From NCBI GenBank assembly GCA_031256715.1, contig JAIRQA010000002.1:1-35497 (forward strand): DNA of 35,497 nt, read 5' to 3'. Both the position numbers and the translations under genes were made by a program. Shown piece after piece: positions 1 to 8,160 of the stretch (its first letter is position 1; each line of letters opens with the position of its first letter). The notes under the pieces were generated by a model. The model ran no database searches and was not told the DNA's origin. It worked only from the letters and a program-made list of their open reading frames with translations. The stretch is from Coriobacteriales bacterium. GTDB taxonomy: Bacteria > Actinomycetota > Coriobacteriia > Coriobacteriales > UBA8131.

Positions 1-1
1 C

Positions 2-70
2 CAGTGGCAACAGAGATTAGATAAGCATGATCAGTTTATTAATGAATACAAATATTTGTTCGCAAAATGA
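2..70 (+). CDS. C-terminal end of an unidentified protein (5' partial)
   Basis: An open frame enters from the left edge and runs 22 codons to a TGA at 68-70, ending in the residues EYKYLFAK. It is followed 70 bases later by the channel gene on the same strand. The fragment is too short to name or even to prove coding; the hydrophilic, aromatic-containing tail is only compatible with a real C-terminus. Confidence 0.35.
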   Translation, partial: QWQQRLDKHDQFINEYKYLFAK

Positions 71-139
71 TGCCTTAAACGCGCATCATCTAATGTGGGT
101 ATTTTGCATGCACAAGACAACAATGGCAGAGAGCTTTTT

Positions 140-985
140 ATGCGCAATAAAGTAGCGCAAGTAATCCAGAGTCAGGCATTTGAGCGATTTATTATCGTTG
201 TGATTTTGCTTAATTCTATAGACCTTGGTTTGGCAGTGCAACCAGCAGTGACAGCACAGTTTGGGTTTGCCATAGAAATTGCCAATAATGTTTTTACAGT
301 CATATATGTTGTTGAGCTAATACTGAAGCTTTTTGCTTGGCGCAGCTCATTTTTTAAAAATCGATGGAACATTTTTGACCTTTGCATAGTTGCAGTCTCA
401 CTAATACCTGCCAGTAGCTTTTTTGCCGGAGCGCGCATCTTGCGCATTCTAAAAGCTTTGCTAGCTCTTCGTGCCTTGCGATTGGTTTCGGGAATCAAGC
501 CGTTGCGAAAAGTTGTGCAAGCCGTTACATTGTCTTTGCCTGGTATTGGTTGGACAGGTATTTTGATGCTATTGTTATATTATGTATACGCTATTGTTGG
601 TATCCATCTTTTTAGAGACATCTCCCCCGAGCTTTTTGGCAGCTTTCCGCAATCTTTTGTCACCTTGTTCTCGCTTACCACTTTAGAAGGCTGGCAAGAC
701 ACGGTATTTCCATTTACCGAACAAGAACCCTTAACTTGGTTGTACTTTCTTACTTTTCTTATTATAGCTTCGTTCATTTTATTAAACCTCATTGTGGGTA
801 TCGTTGTGGATAGTATTAATGAGCTGGTAAGACAGGACCCCAACCAAGCCATAAATGAACAATCACAAATTATGACACTTGATGAACAAATAGAAGTCGT
901 AAAGAAGTTAAAGGAGCTTTGCGATGTGGGAGCATTAACAGAGGAGGAGTTCATTGTGAAGAAGAAAGAGGTGTTAGGGCTTTAG
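140..985 (+). CDS. Single-domain voltage-gated cation channel (bacterial Nav/NaChBac type) with SHOCT tail
   Basis: Encodes a six-helix voltage-gated channel subunit expected to work as a homotetramer in the cytoplasmic membrane. From ATG 140 it is 281 residues, close to the usual size of bacterial Nav channels. Helices S1-S3 are followed by an S4 segment at about residues 99-115 (ARILRILKALLALRALRLV) with spaced Arg/Lys gating charges, then a pore helix and filter TLEGWQD at about 181-187, and S6 (FLIIASFILLNLIVGIVVD). The last 37 residues match the SHOCT pattern (KLKEL..VGALTEEEF), unlike the plain coiled coil that usually ends these channels. The frame opens at GTG 95, but ATG 140 has a GAGAG ribosome site seven bases upstream and is preferred. 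The EcsC-domain gene follows after 64 bases, probably in one operon. Family assignment is firm; ion selectivity is inference. Confidence 0.9.
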   Translation: MRNKVAQVIQSQAFERFIIVVILLNSIDLGLAVQPAVTAQFGFAIEIANNVFTVIYVVELILKLFAWRSSFFKNRWNIFDLCIVAVSLIPASSFFAGARILRILKALLALRALRLVSGIKPLRKVVQAVTLSLPGIGWTGILMLLLYYVYAIVGIHLFRDISPELFGSFPQSFVTLFSLTTLEGWQDTVFPFTEQEPLTWLYFLTFLIIASFILLNLIVGIVVDSINELVRQDPNQAINEQSQIMTLDEQIEVVKKLKELCDVGALTEEEFIVKKKEVLGL

Positions 986-1049
986 TGTAAAGTTGCGCCG
1001 TTGCAAGTCTTTTGGTTGATGCAAAAAATAAATCAGAGAGGAATCTAAT

Positions 1050-3050
1050 ATGGAAGACAAAGCTATAACAGAGATCGTAAAAGAAGAAAGAAATCATGAC
1101 TGCGCTTTAGACAGTAAAGAGCTGCGTGCGTTAGATGAACTGACAGAGAGATACGAAAAACTAATTAAACCAGGCTTGCTTGCTATAGCAGGCAAAAAGG
1201 TTAGCGATGTAATTCCTTCAAATATCAAGCAACTTGGTATTGATGTAAGCGATGCAATTTCTGAGAAGCAATTTTTTGAGGAGGCTATGAAAGTTGTCGC
1301 TTCTGGATTTAAGGTACTTGAGGAGCAAGCTTCAAAGGTAACCATTAGCGAAAAGCATGTTGTGAAAAAGGTTAACTCAATAGTGAATGATTATGAAATT
1401 GTGGCGCTCGAGCAGGTTTTTCTAGCCAGAAGTTACGATATTGCAAAGCTTGCAAATGCCGAGAGGCTTCATAATCTAGGGATAGCGTTCGTCGAGGGTG
1501 CGGCAACTGGAGTTCCCGGTTTTGCTGGCATCCCGTTTAACATTGTGTTAAGCACATTCTGCTATTACAGAGCAGTGCAGTCAATTGCAATGTTTTATGG
1601 CTTTGATGTGAAAAATGATAATAGTGAGCTAATAATTGCAGGCGAGGTTTTCTCAAACGCGATGTCTCAAGGGCATGACGGGTTAGGGGAGATAAGTAGT
1701 GTTATTGGTAGAGTCATGGTTGTGGCGGAAGCTGACGTTGTGAAGCAGACTGTCAAAAAAAGTTGGACAGCTATGGCTGAAAGAGGCGGAATTCCTCTGC
1801 TTCTGACCCAACTAAGGGCACTGGCCAATAAAGCAGCTGAAAAGGCGTTAGAGAAAGCAGGGGAAAAGGGTCTGGAAAACGTAGTGTTCAGAAGTATTTT
1901 TGAGCAAATTGGCAAGCTATTATCACAGAAAGCTATTAGCCGCGCCGTGCCTTTCGTATCAGCTGCTATCGGAGCACTATTTGATACTGCCCAAATGAGT
2001 AAGGTGCTTGATTTTGCAGATACATTTTATCAAAAGCGCTTCATACTTGAAAAGGAAGAAAGGCTAAGCCTTCTAACAGAGTTGCCTAGAATACCTGCGA
2101 ACACATTCAAAGTTTTTGACTCTAAGATGAATGAACGTCCCAGCTTTTTCCCAAGTAATCCTATCATACTTAAAAATGGAGTTGCCGCCATTGACGCTAT
2201 TACGTTAAAGATGGCTGAGGCAAAAGCTAGCGAAGAGGGTTGGGATCCTATTACATTTCCAGACGCTTATAATGTTGCAATTCCAGAGACTTTTGGTGAG
2301 CTAGCAGAGATTGAGATCTCGCCATTAGAAATAAAAGTTACGATTGACACTGGCAAGATGTGTTGGGGTAATGCAGACGGTGATATAGAGGCTCGGGCGG
2401 GTCGCTTTATGGACTATGCGGGCAAAGCGCGCTATGGCGTAGAGTTTAAAGAAGAATCGCCTGTGTGTAAGGTTTTAGGTTATGATGTTACCAGACAGCC
2501 AATGCATTTTAAGAGCGGAAAACGTGCTTACCTTTGGGCAGCAGAAGTTCCTGCCGAACAGTTGACCTCAATGAGCTATCCGGATTTGTTTGAGCTGGCA
2601 CAAAACATCACAGTTAAGTATGACGGTAGAAAAGCTAAAAAGCAGCTCGTAACAATACCTGCTGTTCAGATACGTTTTAAGCGCGATATGGATGAAGTTG
2701 AGGGGGCTGCTGCGGCAATTCAGAAAGTTTTCATGGCACTAGATGAAACTGGCGCTAGAGTTAAGGTAACAACGACATTGGTTACAGGCCTACATCCTGA
2801 GCTGCCAAAGATATTCCATTTTGGCGAGAGCCACCCCGTTGTTTACTGGTTTACAGAGCGCAAGGCTTTAGGCGGCGACCAAGGCGGCATTGTGTCTACT
2901 GCTGCTAGCACCTTAAAGTCTATGGGTTCACTTATACCCTCAAAGAAGAGTAGCGCTTCAGGCGATGCGTCAAGAACACCATTTGCCGTCATAGCAACTA
3001 CCAGCGAAGCATGGCTTGTGCCAGGCACGAAGGTGTCATTTGACGAATAA
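1050..3050 (+). CDS. EcsC-family domain protein with a large uncharacterised C-terminal region
   Basis: A 666-residue protein of unknown function. Residues about 60-330 resemble the EcsC family: alpha-helical, with the glycine-rich VEGAATGVPGFAGIPFNIVL stretch followed by YYRAVQSIAMFYGFD. EcsC proteins are poorly understood. Residues about 250-280 are rich in Lys, Glu and Ala (KAAEKALEKAGEKGLE) and likely helical. The C-terminal half (about 350-666) is soluble and beta-rich in appearance and I recognise no domain in it. There is no signal peptide and no clear membrane helix outside the EcsC glycine-rich stretch. The start is supported by GAGAGGA at 1036-1042, seven bases before ATG. It lies 64 bases after the channel gene, which suggests co-transcription and perhaps a shared membrane role, but this is inference. 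Confidence 0.75.
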   Translation: MEDKAITEIVKEERNHDCALDSKELRALDELTERYEKLIKPGLLAIAGKKVSDVIPSNIKQLGIDVSDAISEKQFFEEAMKVVASGFKVLEEQASKVTISEKHVVKKVNSIVNDYEIVALEQVFLARSYDIAKLANAERLHNLGIAFVEGAATGVPGFAGIPFNIVLSTFCYYRAVQSIAMFYGFDVKNDNSELIIAGEVFSNAMSQGHDGLGEISSVIGRVMVVAEADVVKQTVKKSWTAMAERGGIPLLLTQLRALANKAAEKALEKAGEKGLENVVFRSIFEQIGKLLSQKAISRAVPFVSAAIGALFDTAQMSKVLDFADTFYQKRFILEKEERLSLLTELPRIPANTFKVFDSKMNERPSFFPSNPIILKNGVAAIDAITLKMAEAKASEEGWDPITFPDAYNVAIPETFGELAEIEISPLEIKVTIDTGKMCWGNADGDIEARAGRFMDYAGKARYGVEFKEESPVCKVLGYDVTRQPMHFKSGKRAYLWAAEVPAEQLTSMSYPDLFELAQNITVKYDGRKAKKQLVTIPAVQIRFKRDMDEVEGAAAAIQKVFMALDETGARVKVTTTLVTGLHPELPKIFHFGESHPVVYWFTERKALGGDQGGIVSTAASTLKSMGSLIPSKKSSASGDASRTPFAVIATTSEAWLVPGTKVSFDE

Positions 3051-3195
3051 GACGTCTATAGATGCCGCTTTACAGATATCCTGCTGTTTCAGAAATCGTT
3101 GATATTGTCGCTATTTTTGAGCATGGAGTGTTGTTGCCAGAATACCCATTTGCTATTACACACATTGTTTTACTTATAGCATATCTACCTGCACT

Positions 3196-3287
3196 ATTTA
3201 AGTGTTTGCTAATTTTCCATTTAAGCATTTTCCAATTTTCCATTTAAGTATTTTCTAACTTTACATTTAAGTGTTTGCAAAGATTTT
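3196..3287. repeat. 23-bp tandem repeat, four copies
   Basis: Four head-to-tail units of 23 bases start at 3196, 3219, 3242 and 3265, each opening with ATTTAAG and continuing TGTTTGC/CATTTTC-type sequence. The first three are close copies; the fourth diverges in its second half. The array sits in the gap after the EcsC gene. A 61-codon frame from 3062 runs into it but looks non-coding. Confidence 0.85.
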
Positions 3288-3410
3288 AGTTTAGTGTTTT
3301 GCGGTTTGCGATGATAACGTGTGTTGACTAGGCGAGGCGTTAAGTAAGATTGATGATGAATATCAATGCAGTCAGGCAAAAAAACGCTAAGAAGACGCGA
3401 AAGACGACGG

Positions 3411-3425
3411 CGCCTTGCCAAGGCG
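3411..3425. other. Short GC-rich palindrome downstream of the truncated ATPase
   Basis: CGCCTTGCCAAGGCG is a self-complementary 15-mer at the AT-rich/GC-rich boundary, about 60 bases past the stop of the minus-strand truncated ATPase. It could form a hairpin in that transcript. No T-run follows it, so a terminator role is unproven. Confidence 0.4.
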
Positions 3426-3481
3426 GGACGGCCGCAGGCAGTTTCCTTCTCAACATTATATTTTGTAAAGAAGTGATTGAT

Positions 3482-4405
3482 TTATAGGAGATTCACGGGG
3501 ATAGTCCAGTCGCCGTCTGGCAGCGGCAGTGGCCGGTCGCAGTTGCAGATCACAGCACCCGGCTTGCGAACGTAGCTGCTGAGTGCGTCTAGGTGTCTGA
3601 ATGCCGAGGCATCAGACGGACGAGCAGCAGCTGACGACTTGATTTCTATGGGGTAGAGGTTGCTGCCGTTCGCAAGCACCAAGTCGATCTCGTTGCGGTT
3701 GGAGTCTCTGTAGTAGTAGACGTCTGGTAACGTGCCTGTGTGGTTTAGGTGGCTTTTGATGATCTCGGCGATGACGAATCCCTCGAAGAACTCGCCTGCC
3801 TGAGGGCTTTGCGCGAGGTCTTTCCCTGTGGTAATGCGGCAGAGGCGTGCGGCTAGGCCACTGTTGCAAAAATAGAGCTTAGGGGACTTAGTCAGCCGTT
3901 TGCCAGTGTTCACAAGCAGCGGCTTGAGCATGAAGATGATTCCTGATGCCTCTAACACCAAGAGCCAACGGCCGATCGTCGCCACTGCGACACCAGTGCG
4001 AGTCGCAAGTTCTGTCTTGTTCAATTGTCGCCCGTGCGTCTGCGCGAGTAATCCCATGAAGCGATTGAAGGCGGCTAAGTCGCCTACGCTGGCGAGGTCA
4101 CGTACATCGCGGCGCAGGTAGGTCTCGATGTAGGAGTCATAATATTGGATCGTGTCTATTTTCTCATTGGCATGAAGCTCGGGGAGGTCGCCTCTGACGA
4201 TGAGATTCCAGATGCGCTCACTGGCGTCGGCGGCTGGCGAGTTGTGCTGGCTCTCGCGTAGCGCGTTGTACGGGTCGTCGGCGGCTGGCGAGTTAGGTGC
4301 GTTGACTGCTGCCTCTGCTGGGATTGTCGGGCGGGACGCGGTCGGCGCGGTAGTCGCATTGTCTTTTGCTGCATCAGTGATTGTGTGCGAGGCTGCATTG
4401 GTCAT
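3482..4405 (-). CDS. DUF4143 domain protein lacking its AAA ATPase half (probable truncated gene)
   Basis: A 307-residue frame. From about residue 62 it matches the C-terminal part of AAA_14/DUF4143 ATPases: YYDSYIETYLRRDVRDL, a winged-helix-like stretch (NKTELATRTGVAVATIGRWL), SPKLYFCNSGLAARL, and a PD-(D/E)XK-like core (NEIDLVLANG...YPIEIKSS). Family members are usually about 400 residues with a Walker A motif near the N-terminus; here no P-loop exists. The first 61 residues are Ala/Thr/Asn-rich low complexity, with NSPAAD occurring twice. The gene is clearly GC-richer than its neighbours, which suggests recent acquisition. It is probably a remnant, although the reading frame is intact, so a stand-alone nuclease-like product cannot be excluded. 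Confidence 0.65.
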   Translation of the reverse strand: MTNAASHTITDAAKDNATTAPTASRPTIPAEAAVNAPNSPAADDPYNALRESQHNSPAADASERIWNLIVRGDLPELHANEKIDTIQYYDSYIETYLRRDVRDLASVGDLAAFNRFMGLLAQTHGRQLNKTELATRTGVAVATIGRWLLVLEASGIIFMLKPLLVNTGKRLTKSPKLYFCNSGLAARLCRITTGKDLAQSPQAGEFFEGFVIAEIIKSHLNHTGTLPDVYYYRDSNRNEIDLVLANGSNLYPIEIKSSAAARPSDASAFRHLDALSSYVRKPGAVICNCDRPLPLPDGDWTIPVNLL

Positions 4406-4715
4406 ACGCTGCGTAAAGTAATCGGAAATGCCAAACCAACAGTTTATATTATGAAAATCATAATGTCAATGTATAGAATTGCGTAACGTGCGGAGCGTGT
4501 TAAATGCGGGGGCGGGGTAGTGTAGTTTGCCTTTTTACTATGTAGTAAGACTTGCGCTCAGTTAGCTTCGGCTTCTTCGCTGCTTAGTGTGCATGGATAC
4601 AACCAGTGTCCTGCGAGAAAATTGCAAGTCTTTTCTGATTTCAAGAAAAACTTGCAATTTATGCAGAAATTTGTTCTAATGAGTTAATACAATTATTCAT
4701 GTTTGTGCGAAAGGA
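4406..4715. other. Intergenic region between the two DUF4143 genes
   Basis: About 310 bases without a gene. It contains two dyads: a perfect 7-bp inverted repeat ATTATGA-AAA-TCATAAT at 4448-4464, about 45 bases upstream of the truncated ATPase start, and a larger inverted repeat at 4619-4660 before the intact ATPase. A short GC-rich tract (about 4490-4520) lies between them. Confidence 0.6.
4619..4660. promoter_or_regulatory. Inverted repeat upstream of the intact DUF4143 ATPase
   Basis: Arms AAATTGCAAGT (4619-4629) and ACTTGCAATTT (4650-4660) are perfectly complementary over 11 bp. The pairing continues inward (TTTT with AAAA) after a one-base bulge. The dyad sits about 70 bases before the ATPase start, so it may be an operator or a leader hairpin. 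The function is inferred from position only. Confidence 0.5.
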
Positions 4716-4727
4716 ATGATGCTCTTT

Positions 4728-5927
4728 ATGAACAAACTTATAGAACGCAAATCCTATTTAGATCAGCTTCAAATGTGGCGTGAAGAAGAAATGATAAAGG
4801 TCGTCACTGGCGTGCGACGCTCAGGCAAATCAACTCTGTTTGAATTGTATATCAACTACCTAAAAGCGAATGGTGTGATGGATGAACAGATAATCTTCAT
4901 CAATTTAGAAAATGAGGATCTTTCAGAGTTACTTGACTACAAGAAGTTACATGAGTATGTAAAAAAACACATTGTGCCTGACAAGTGGTCATATGTCTTC
5001 ATAGATGAAATTCAAAACTGCAAGGATTACGAAAAAGCTGTGTCAAGCCTGTTCTTAATAAAGAACCTTGATATTTATATTACTGGTTCTAATGCCTATA
5101 TGTTATCGGGAGAACTTGCTACCAAGTTGGCCGCTCGCTATATACAAATTGATATGTTTCCACTCTCCTTTCAGGAGTATAGCAAAGCTGTGGCTACGGC
5201 AGATAAGCGAGAGCGGTTTGTCCAATATATGAACATGGGTGCATTTCCTTATGCAGTACGATTTGTAGATAATTCTCTTGCTCATAGCCAGTATTTGGAA
5301 GGTATATACAATACAGTACTTGTTAAAGATGTGATGACTCGCAAAAAGTTAAATGACGTTACACTCTTAAAATCCATTGTCAGTTTTTTGGCAAGTAACA
5401 TCGGCAGCCCTGTATCTGCTAAGAAAATAGCAGATACATTAACTTCATATGGGCGTCCTACGGGAGTATCAACTGTGGAAATCTATCTTGAAGCACTGTG
5501 TGATAGCTATTTGTTTTACAGGGTGCAACGGTATAACATTAAAGGTAGAACACATTTAAAAACCAATTGCAAATATTATATTTGTGACACAGGTTTGCGA
5601 AACGCGATACTTGGTACACAAGGTAATGACATTGGGCATCAGATAGAAAATATCGTTTACTTGGAACTATTGCGTCGAGGATATCAGATTAACATTGGCA
5701 AGTCAGGGCGTGGCACAGAGGTGGACTTTGTTGCAGTAAGAGATAAGCAAACAGAGTATTATCAGGTGGCAGCTACCGTTTTAGATGAAACAACTCTGGC
5801 ACGTGAACTTGCTCCTCTAAAGCAGATACGTGACAACTATTTAAAATTTGTGCTCACGTTGGACGACTATTGTGGCAATTACGATGGAATTCAGCAAATA
5901 AACTTAGTAGATTGGCTGCTCAGTTAG
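4728..5927 (+). CDS. ATP-binding protein, AAA_14/DUF4143 family
   Basis: A 399-residue ATPase of the widespread AAA_14-DUF4143 family, whose cellular role is not established. Walker A is GVRRSGKST at about residues 28-36, Walker B is YVFIDEIQ, and a sensor-like ITGSNA follows. The C-terminal DUF4143 part contains KYYICDTGLRNAILG and a PD-(D/E)XK-like EVDFVAVRDKQTEYYQVA; the usual EIK lysine is replaced here (YQVA), so nuclease activity is doubtful. Three in-frame ATGs compete (4716, 4719, 4728). AAAGGA at 4710-4715 abuts the first two, so ATG 4728 (MNKLIERK), twelve bases away and matching typical family starts, is chosen. An inverted repeat precedes it. It appears unrelated in recent descent to the truncated copy at 3482-4405, having different base composition. 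Confidence 0.85.
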   Translation: MNKLIERKSYLDQLQMWREEEMIKVVTGVRRSGKSTLFELYINYLKANGVMDEQIIFINLENEDLSELLDYKKLHEYVKKHIVPDKWSYVFIDEIQNCKDYEKAVSSLFLIKNLDIYITGSNAYMLSGELATKLAARYIQIDMFPLSFQEYSKAVATADKRERFVQYMNMGAFPYAVRFVDNSLAHSQYLEGIYNTVLVKDVMTRKKLNDVTLLKSIVSFLASNIGSPVSAKKIADTLTSYGRPTGVSTVEIYLEALCDSYLFYRVQRYNIKGRTHLKTNCKYYICDTGLRNAILGTQGNDIGHQIENIVYLELLRRGYQINIGKSGRGTEVDFVAVRDKQTEYYQVAATVLDETTLARELAPLKQIRDNYLKFVLTLDDYCGNYDGIQQINLVDWLLS

Positions 5928-5972
5928 ATGTTTAGCTGTTTCACGCAGCATTGCAGCCAAACGTGATAAAAT

Positions 5973-6500
5973 ATGCTTATGAGGTTCAAGCAGCAAAAAA
6001 TCGTTATTGTTTCTTGCAGGACAGCAGTTTCAGAGCGCTGGCTGTTGCTTTACCCATTGGTAGTTCTTCTCAGCATTATTTCTATTATTCTTGCTTGGGA
6101 TAGCTTACCTGATCCATTTCCTATACACTTCAATTTTGACTTAGTTGCCAATGGATTTATGGCTAAAGAACCGTTGTCAGTTGTTTTGTTCGTTGGCTTT
6201 CAGAGCATAACCGCTGCCATATTTGTGGGTTGTCACTTTTTGTGTAAGCATATTGATGCCGACTACATTAGTATGCCACGCAAGATTAACCCTAAAAATA
6301 TGCCTTATGCAAGGTTGCTTTGCAGTCGCTGCTTGCTTTATATAGGCGTTTTTGCAACAGTCATGGTTGGTTTTATTTTTCTGATCTCAATAACCAGTAG
6401 CGCCATTGTGGGTTACTTTCCTTTACTAATAGTTGCAATCGTTTTTGCTATTATCGCTGCAGCTGTTTGGCTTTGGCGAAGCCTATTAAAGCTGGCATAG
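5973..6500 (+). CDS. DUF1648-family small membrane protein
   Basis: A 175-residue membrane protein with about four hydrophobic segments (roughly residues 22-42, 67-87, 115-138, 142-168). After the first helix it carries the DUF1648 hallmark: WDSLPDPFPIHFNFDLVANG, where Pro-Asp and His-Phe-Asn are the typical conserved positions. The family is found alone or fused to SdpI-like immunity domains; no SdpI domain is evident and the substrate or role is unknown. A second ATG at 5979 is an equally possible start; no clear ribosome site is seen before either. It lies 45 bases after the ATPase gene on the same strand. Confidence 0.65.
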   Translation: MLMRFKQQKIVIVSCRTAVSERWLLLYPLVVLLSIISIILAWDSLPDPFPIHFNFDLVANGFMAKEPLSVVLFVGFQSITAAIFVGCHFLCKHIDADYISMPRKINPKNMPYARLLCSRCLLYIGVFATVMVGFIFLISITSSAIVGYFPLLIVAIVFAIIAAAVWLWRSLLKLA

Positions 6501-6506
6501 TTGTTT

Positions 6507-6655
6507 GTCGCCCGTGGCGCTTAATGTCGTAGTTTAATGTCGCAGTTTGGCGGCGGTGCTTAATGGCGTAGCTTAATGGCGTAGTTTGGCGGCACAGTTT
6601 AGCGCTGGTGTTTAGCGGGCAGTTTAGCGGCGGTGTTTAACTGCGCTTTAGCGGC
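6507..6655. repeat. Degenerate GC-rich tandem repeat region
   Basis: The whole gap between the DUF1648 gene and the symporter stop consists of variants of TTAATGGCGTAGTTTGGCGG, with recurring blocks TTAATG(T/G)CG, AGTTTGGCGGC and AGTTTAGCGG. The copies are imperfect with variable spacing. No coding potential is evident. Confidence 0.65.
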
Positions 6656-6662
6656 GCAAGCA

Positions 6663-8045
6663 CTATTTGCGGGCGATTAATCCAGGTACAACATAGCCTA
6701 AAGTGCAGGCGATTAATCCATAGAGGTTAACTGCTAATAGCAGACCATTTTTGCCATTGCCAATTGCAATTTCTGCGGGGACAAGACCAAACGCGTAGCA
6801 AAAGCCACAAGCTATTCCGATCCAGAAGCTAAGATGAAAGCCGAGCTTTGTTGCACGCAATAGTTTTGGCGCTAGAATGGGCAGGATGAAGACAGGTGCC
6901 AGTCCCATAATCATTGTGCCACTGATAGTTGTCGCTTTAAGGATGTCGGTGCCAAAGACCATTGGCAAGTTGCCGATAATCGCAAATGCTAGCATAATAG
7001 CCATACCCAAGCGACGCGCTCTGGAATCGGGGGTTTTGCCTAGCATTTTGGGCAAATCCCAGGCAATAAGTTTAGAGAGACTGGCAAATGATGAGTCTAA
7101 GGTTGAGCTTGCGGCAGATATCATAATTAGTGCCATAACAAACAAGGAGCCAATTCCCATGACTTTTCCAACCTCGGCAGGCATGTTGCTAGAAAGCGGC
7201 ATGCCTTGCAAGCTTGCATCTACGCCTATTAAACTAAATGCTAAGATGGCAATAAATCCCAAAATACCAGACACAGTAAATGCTCTTAACATCACTTTTT
7301 TCTCACTAATAAAACCGCGGTCTGTAAGCACTGGGTCATGAAAGCCATAGCTAAATAATTGCAACACTGTTACTAGTAATAGGTCTACACCGGCATCTAG
7401 TTGCCAGTTACCTGTTCCTGCGTATTGCGCAATGCTATGGTGAGGAAGTACATAAACTAGAACAAAGCATACTGCAATTACAAAAAGCACAGTTTGTAAA
7501 GCATCAGTGATAATTGCACTGCGTAAACCTCCACGCATAGAATAAAGCAAAGTAATGATAGTAAAAAGCAATGCTGCTGCGATAAATGGTAGGCTGCCAC
7601 TGCTGCCATAATAACCAGCAACTACAGATGAGTTACTCCAGACTTCATTAAAAAGGCGTATTAGAATTGCCAGCGAAAAGCAAATTGAAGCTATCTTGCC
7701 ATAGCGTCCCTTAAGAAAATCTACAAGACCTGTAGCTGCAAAGCGCTTGCGCAAATGATAAATAACAAGACCAGTGACAGGTATGCATAGCCAATAGGTG
7801 GCGTATGCTATGCCGCCAACAATGCCAAACTCGGCTCCAAGATTGGCGGCATTGGTCACAGATTTAGCAAATATCCAGCTAATAAAGATGCTCATGGTTA
7901 GGAGTGCAGGCGATGCAGGCTTGCCATGTTTGTCTTCACCTTTAAAAAAGCCACCTAGCGTGACTGTGTGCGGAGAGATTATCCAAAGTATAATGCCATA
8001 GGCAATTAGAAACCCCCAGAACAGATAACCCATATAGTCTTCCAT
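6663..8045 (-). CDS. Sodium:solute symporter family (SSS) permease
   Basis: A 460-residue, multi-helix secondary transporter of the SSS superfamily, expected to couple solute uptake to sodium in the cytoplasmic membrane. The segment LLYSMRGGLRSAIITDALQT is the characteristic SSS TM5/loop signature (Gly-Gly-Leu-Arg...Thr-Asp). ISAASSTLDSSFASLSKLIAWD matches the conserved TM8-9 region with the Ser-Thr/Asp-Ser sodium-site residues. ATG 8045 is preferred because GAGAGGA lies just upstream on the minus strand; the frame also extends to TTG 8087 without a ribosome site. The solute is unknown. The gene diverges from the LuxR-type regulator and could supply the substrate of the nearby reductase; that link is inference. 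Near the 3' end a 13-bp coding repeat (GGCGATTAATCCA) occurs twice. Confidence 0.88.
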   Translation of the reverse strand: MEDYMGYLFWGFLIAYGIILWIISPHTVTLGGFFKGEDKHGKPASPALLTMSIFISWIFAKSVTNAANLGAEFGIVGGIAYATYWLCIPVTGLVIYHLRKRFAATGLVDFLKGRYGKIASICFSLAILIRLFNEVWSNSSVVAGYYGSSGSLPFIAAALLFTIITLLYSMRGGLRSAIITDALQTVLFVIAVCFVLVYVLPHHSIAQYAGTGNWQLDAGVDLLLVTVLQLFSYGFHDPVLTDRGFISEKKVMLRAFTVSGILGFIAILAFSLIGVDASLQGMPLSSNMPAEVGKVMGIGSLFVMALIMISAASSTLDSSFASLSKLIAWDLPKMLGKTPDSRARRLGMAIMLAFAIIGNLPMVFGTDILKATTISGTMIMGLAPVFILPILAPKLLRATKLGFHLSFWIGIACGFCYAFGLVPAEIAIGNGKNGLLLAVNLYGLIACTLGYVVPGLIARK

Positions 8046-8080
8046 TGCTTTTTGTCCTCTCTTTATATCATTACTTTTTT

Positions 8081-8160
8081 GTGTCAAGCGGTTGTCAAAT
8101 TATGCTAAATAGCGTTCAAGTTGTGTCAAGCGGTTGTCATGTTGTGTCAAACTGCGGTCA
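8081..8160. promoter_or_regulatory. Direct repeats upstream of the symporter (candidate operators)
   Basis: Two exact copies of GTGTCAAGCGGTTGTCA (8081-8097, 8123-8139) are 42 bases apart, about four helical turns, with a third diverged copy (GTGTCAAACTGCGGTCA) at 8144-8160. The spacing and placement 35-115 bases upstream of the symporter start fit a multi-site regulator, perhaps the adjacent LuxR protein, but simple repeat expansion is equally possible. Confidence 0.4.

Noticed and set aside
3062-3247. 61-codon frame after the EcsC gene
   Set aside because: It has no ribosome site, its second half simply translates the 23-bp repeat array, and no domain is recognisable.
4200-4421. Plus-strand frame opposite the truncated ATPase 5' end
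   Set aside because: It is the complement of the low-complexity 5' end of the minus-strand gene; alanine-rich composition follows from the GC-rich repeat.
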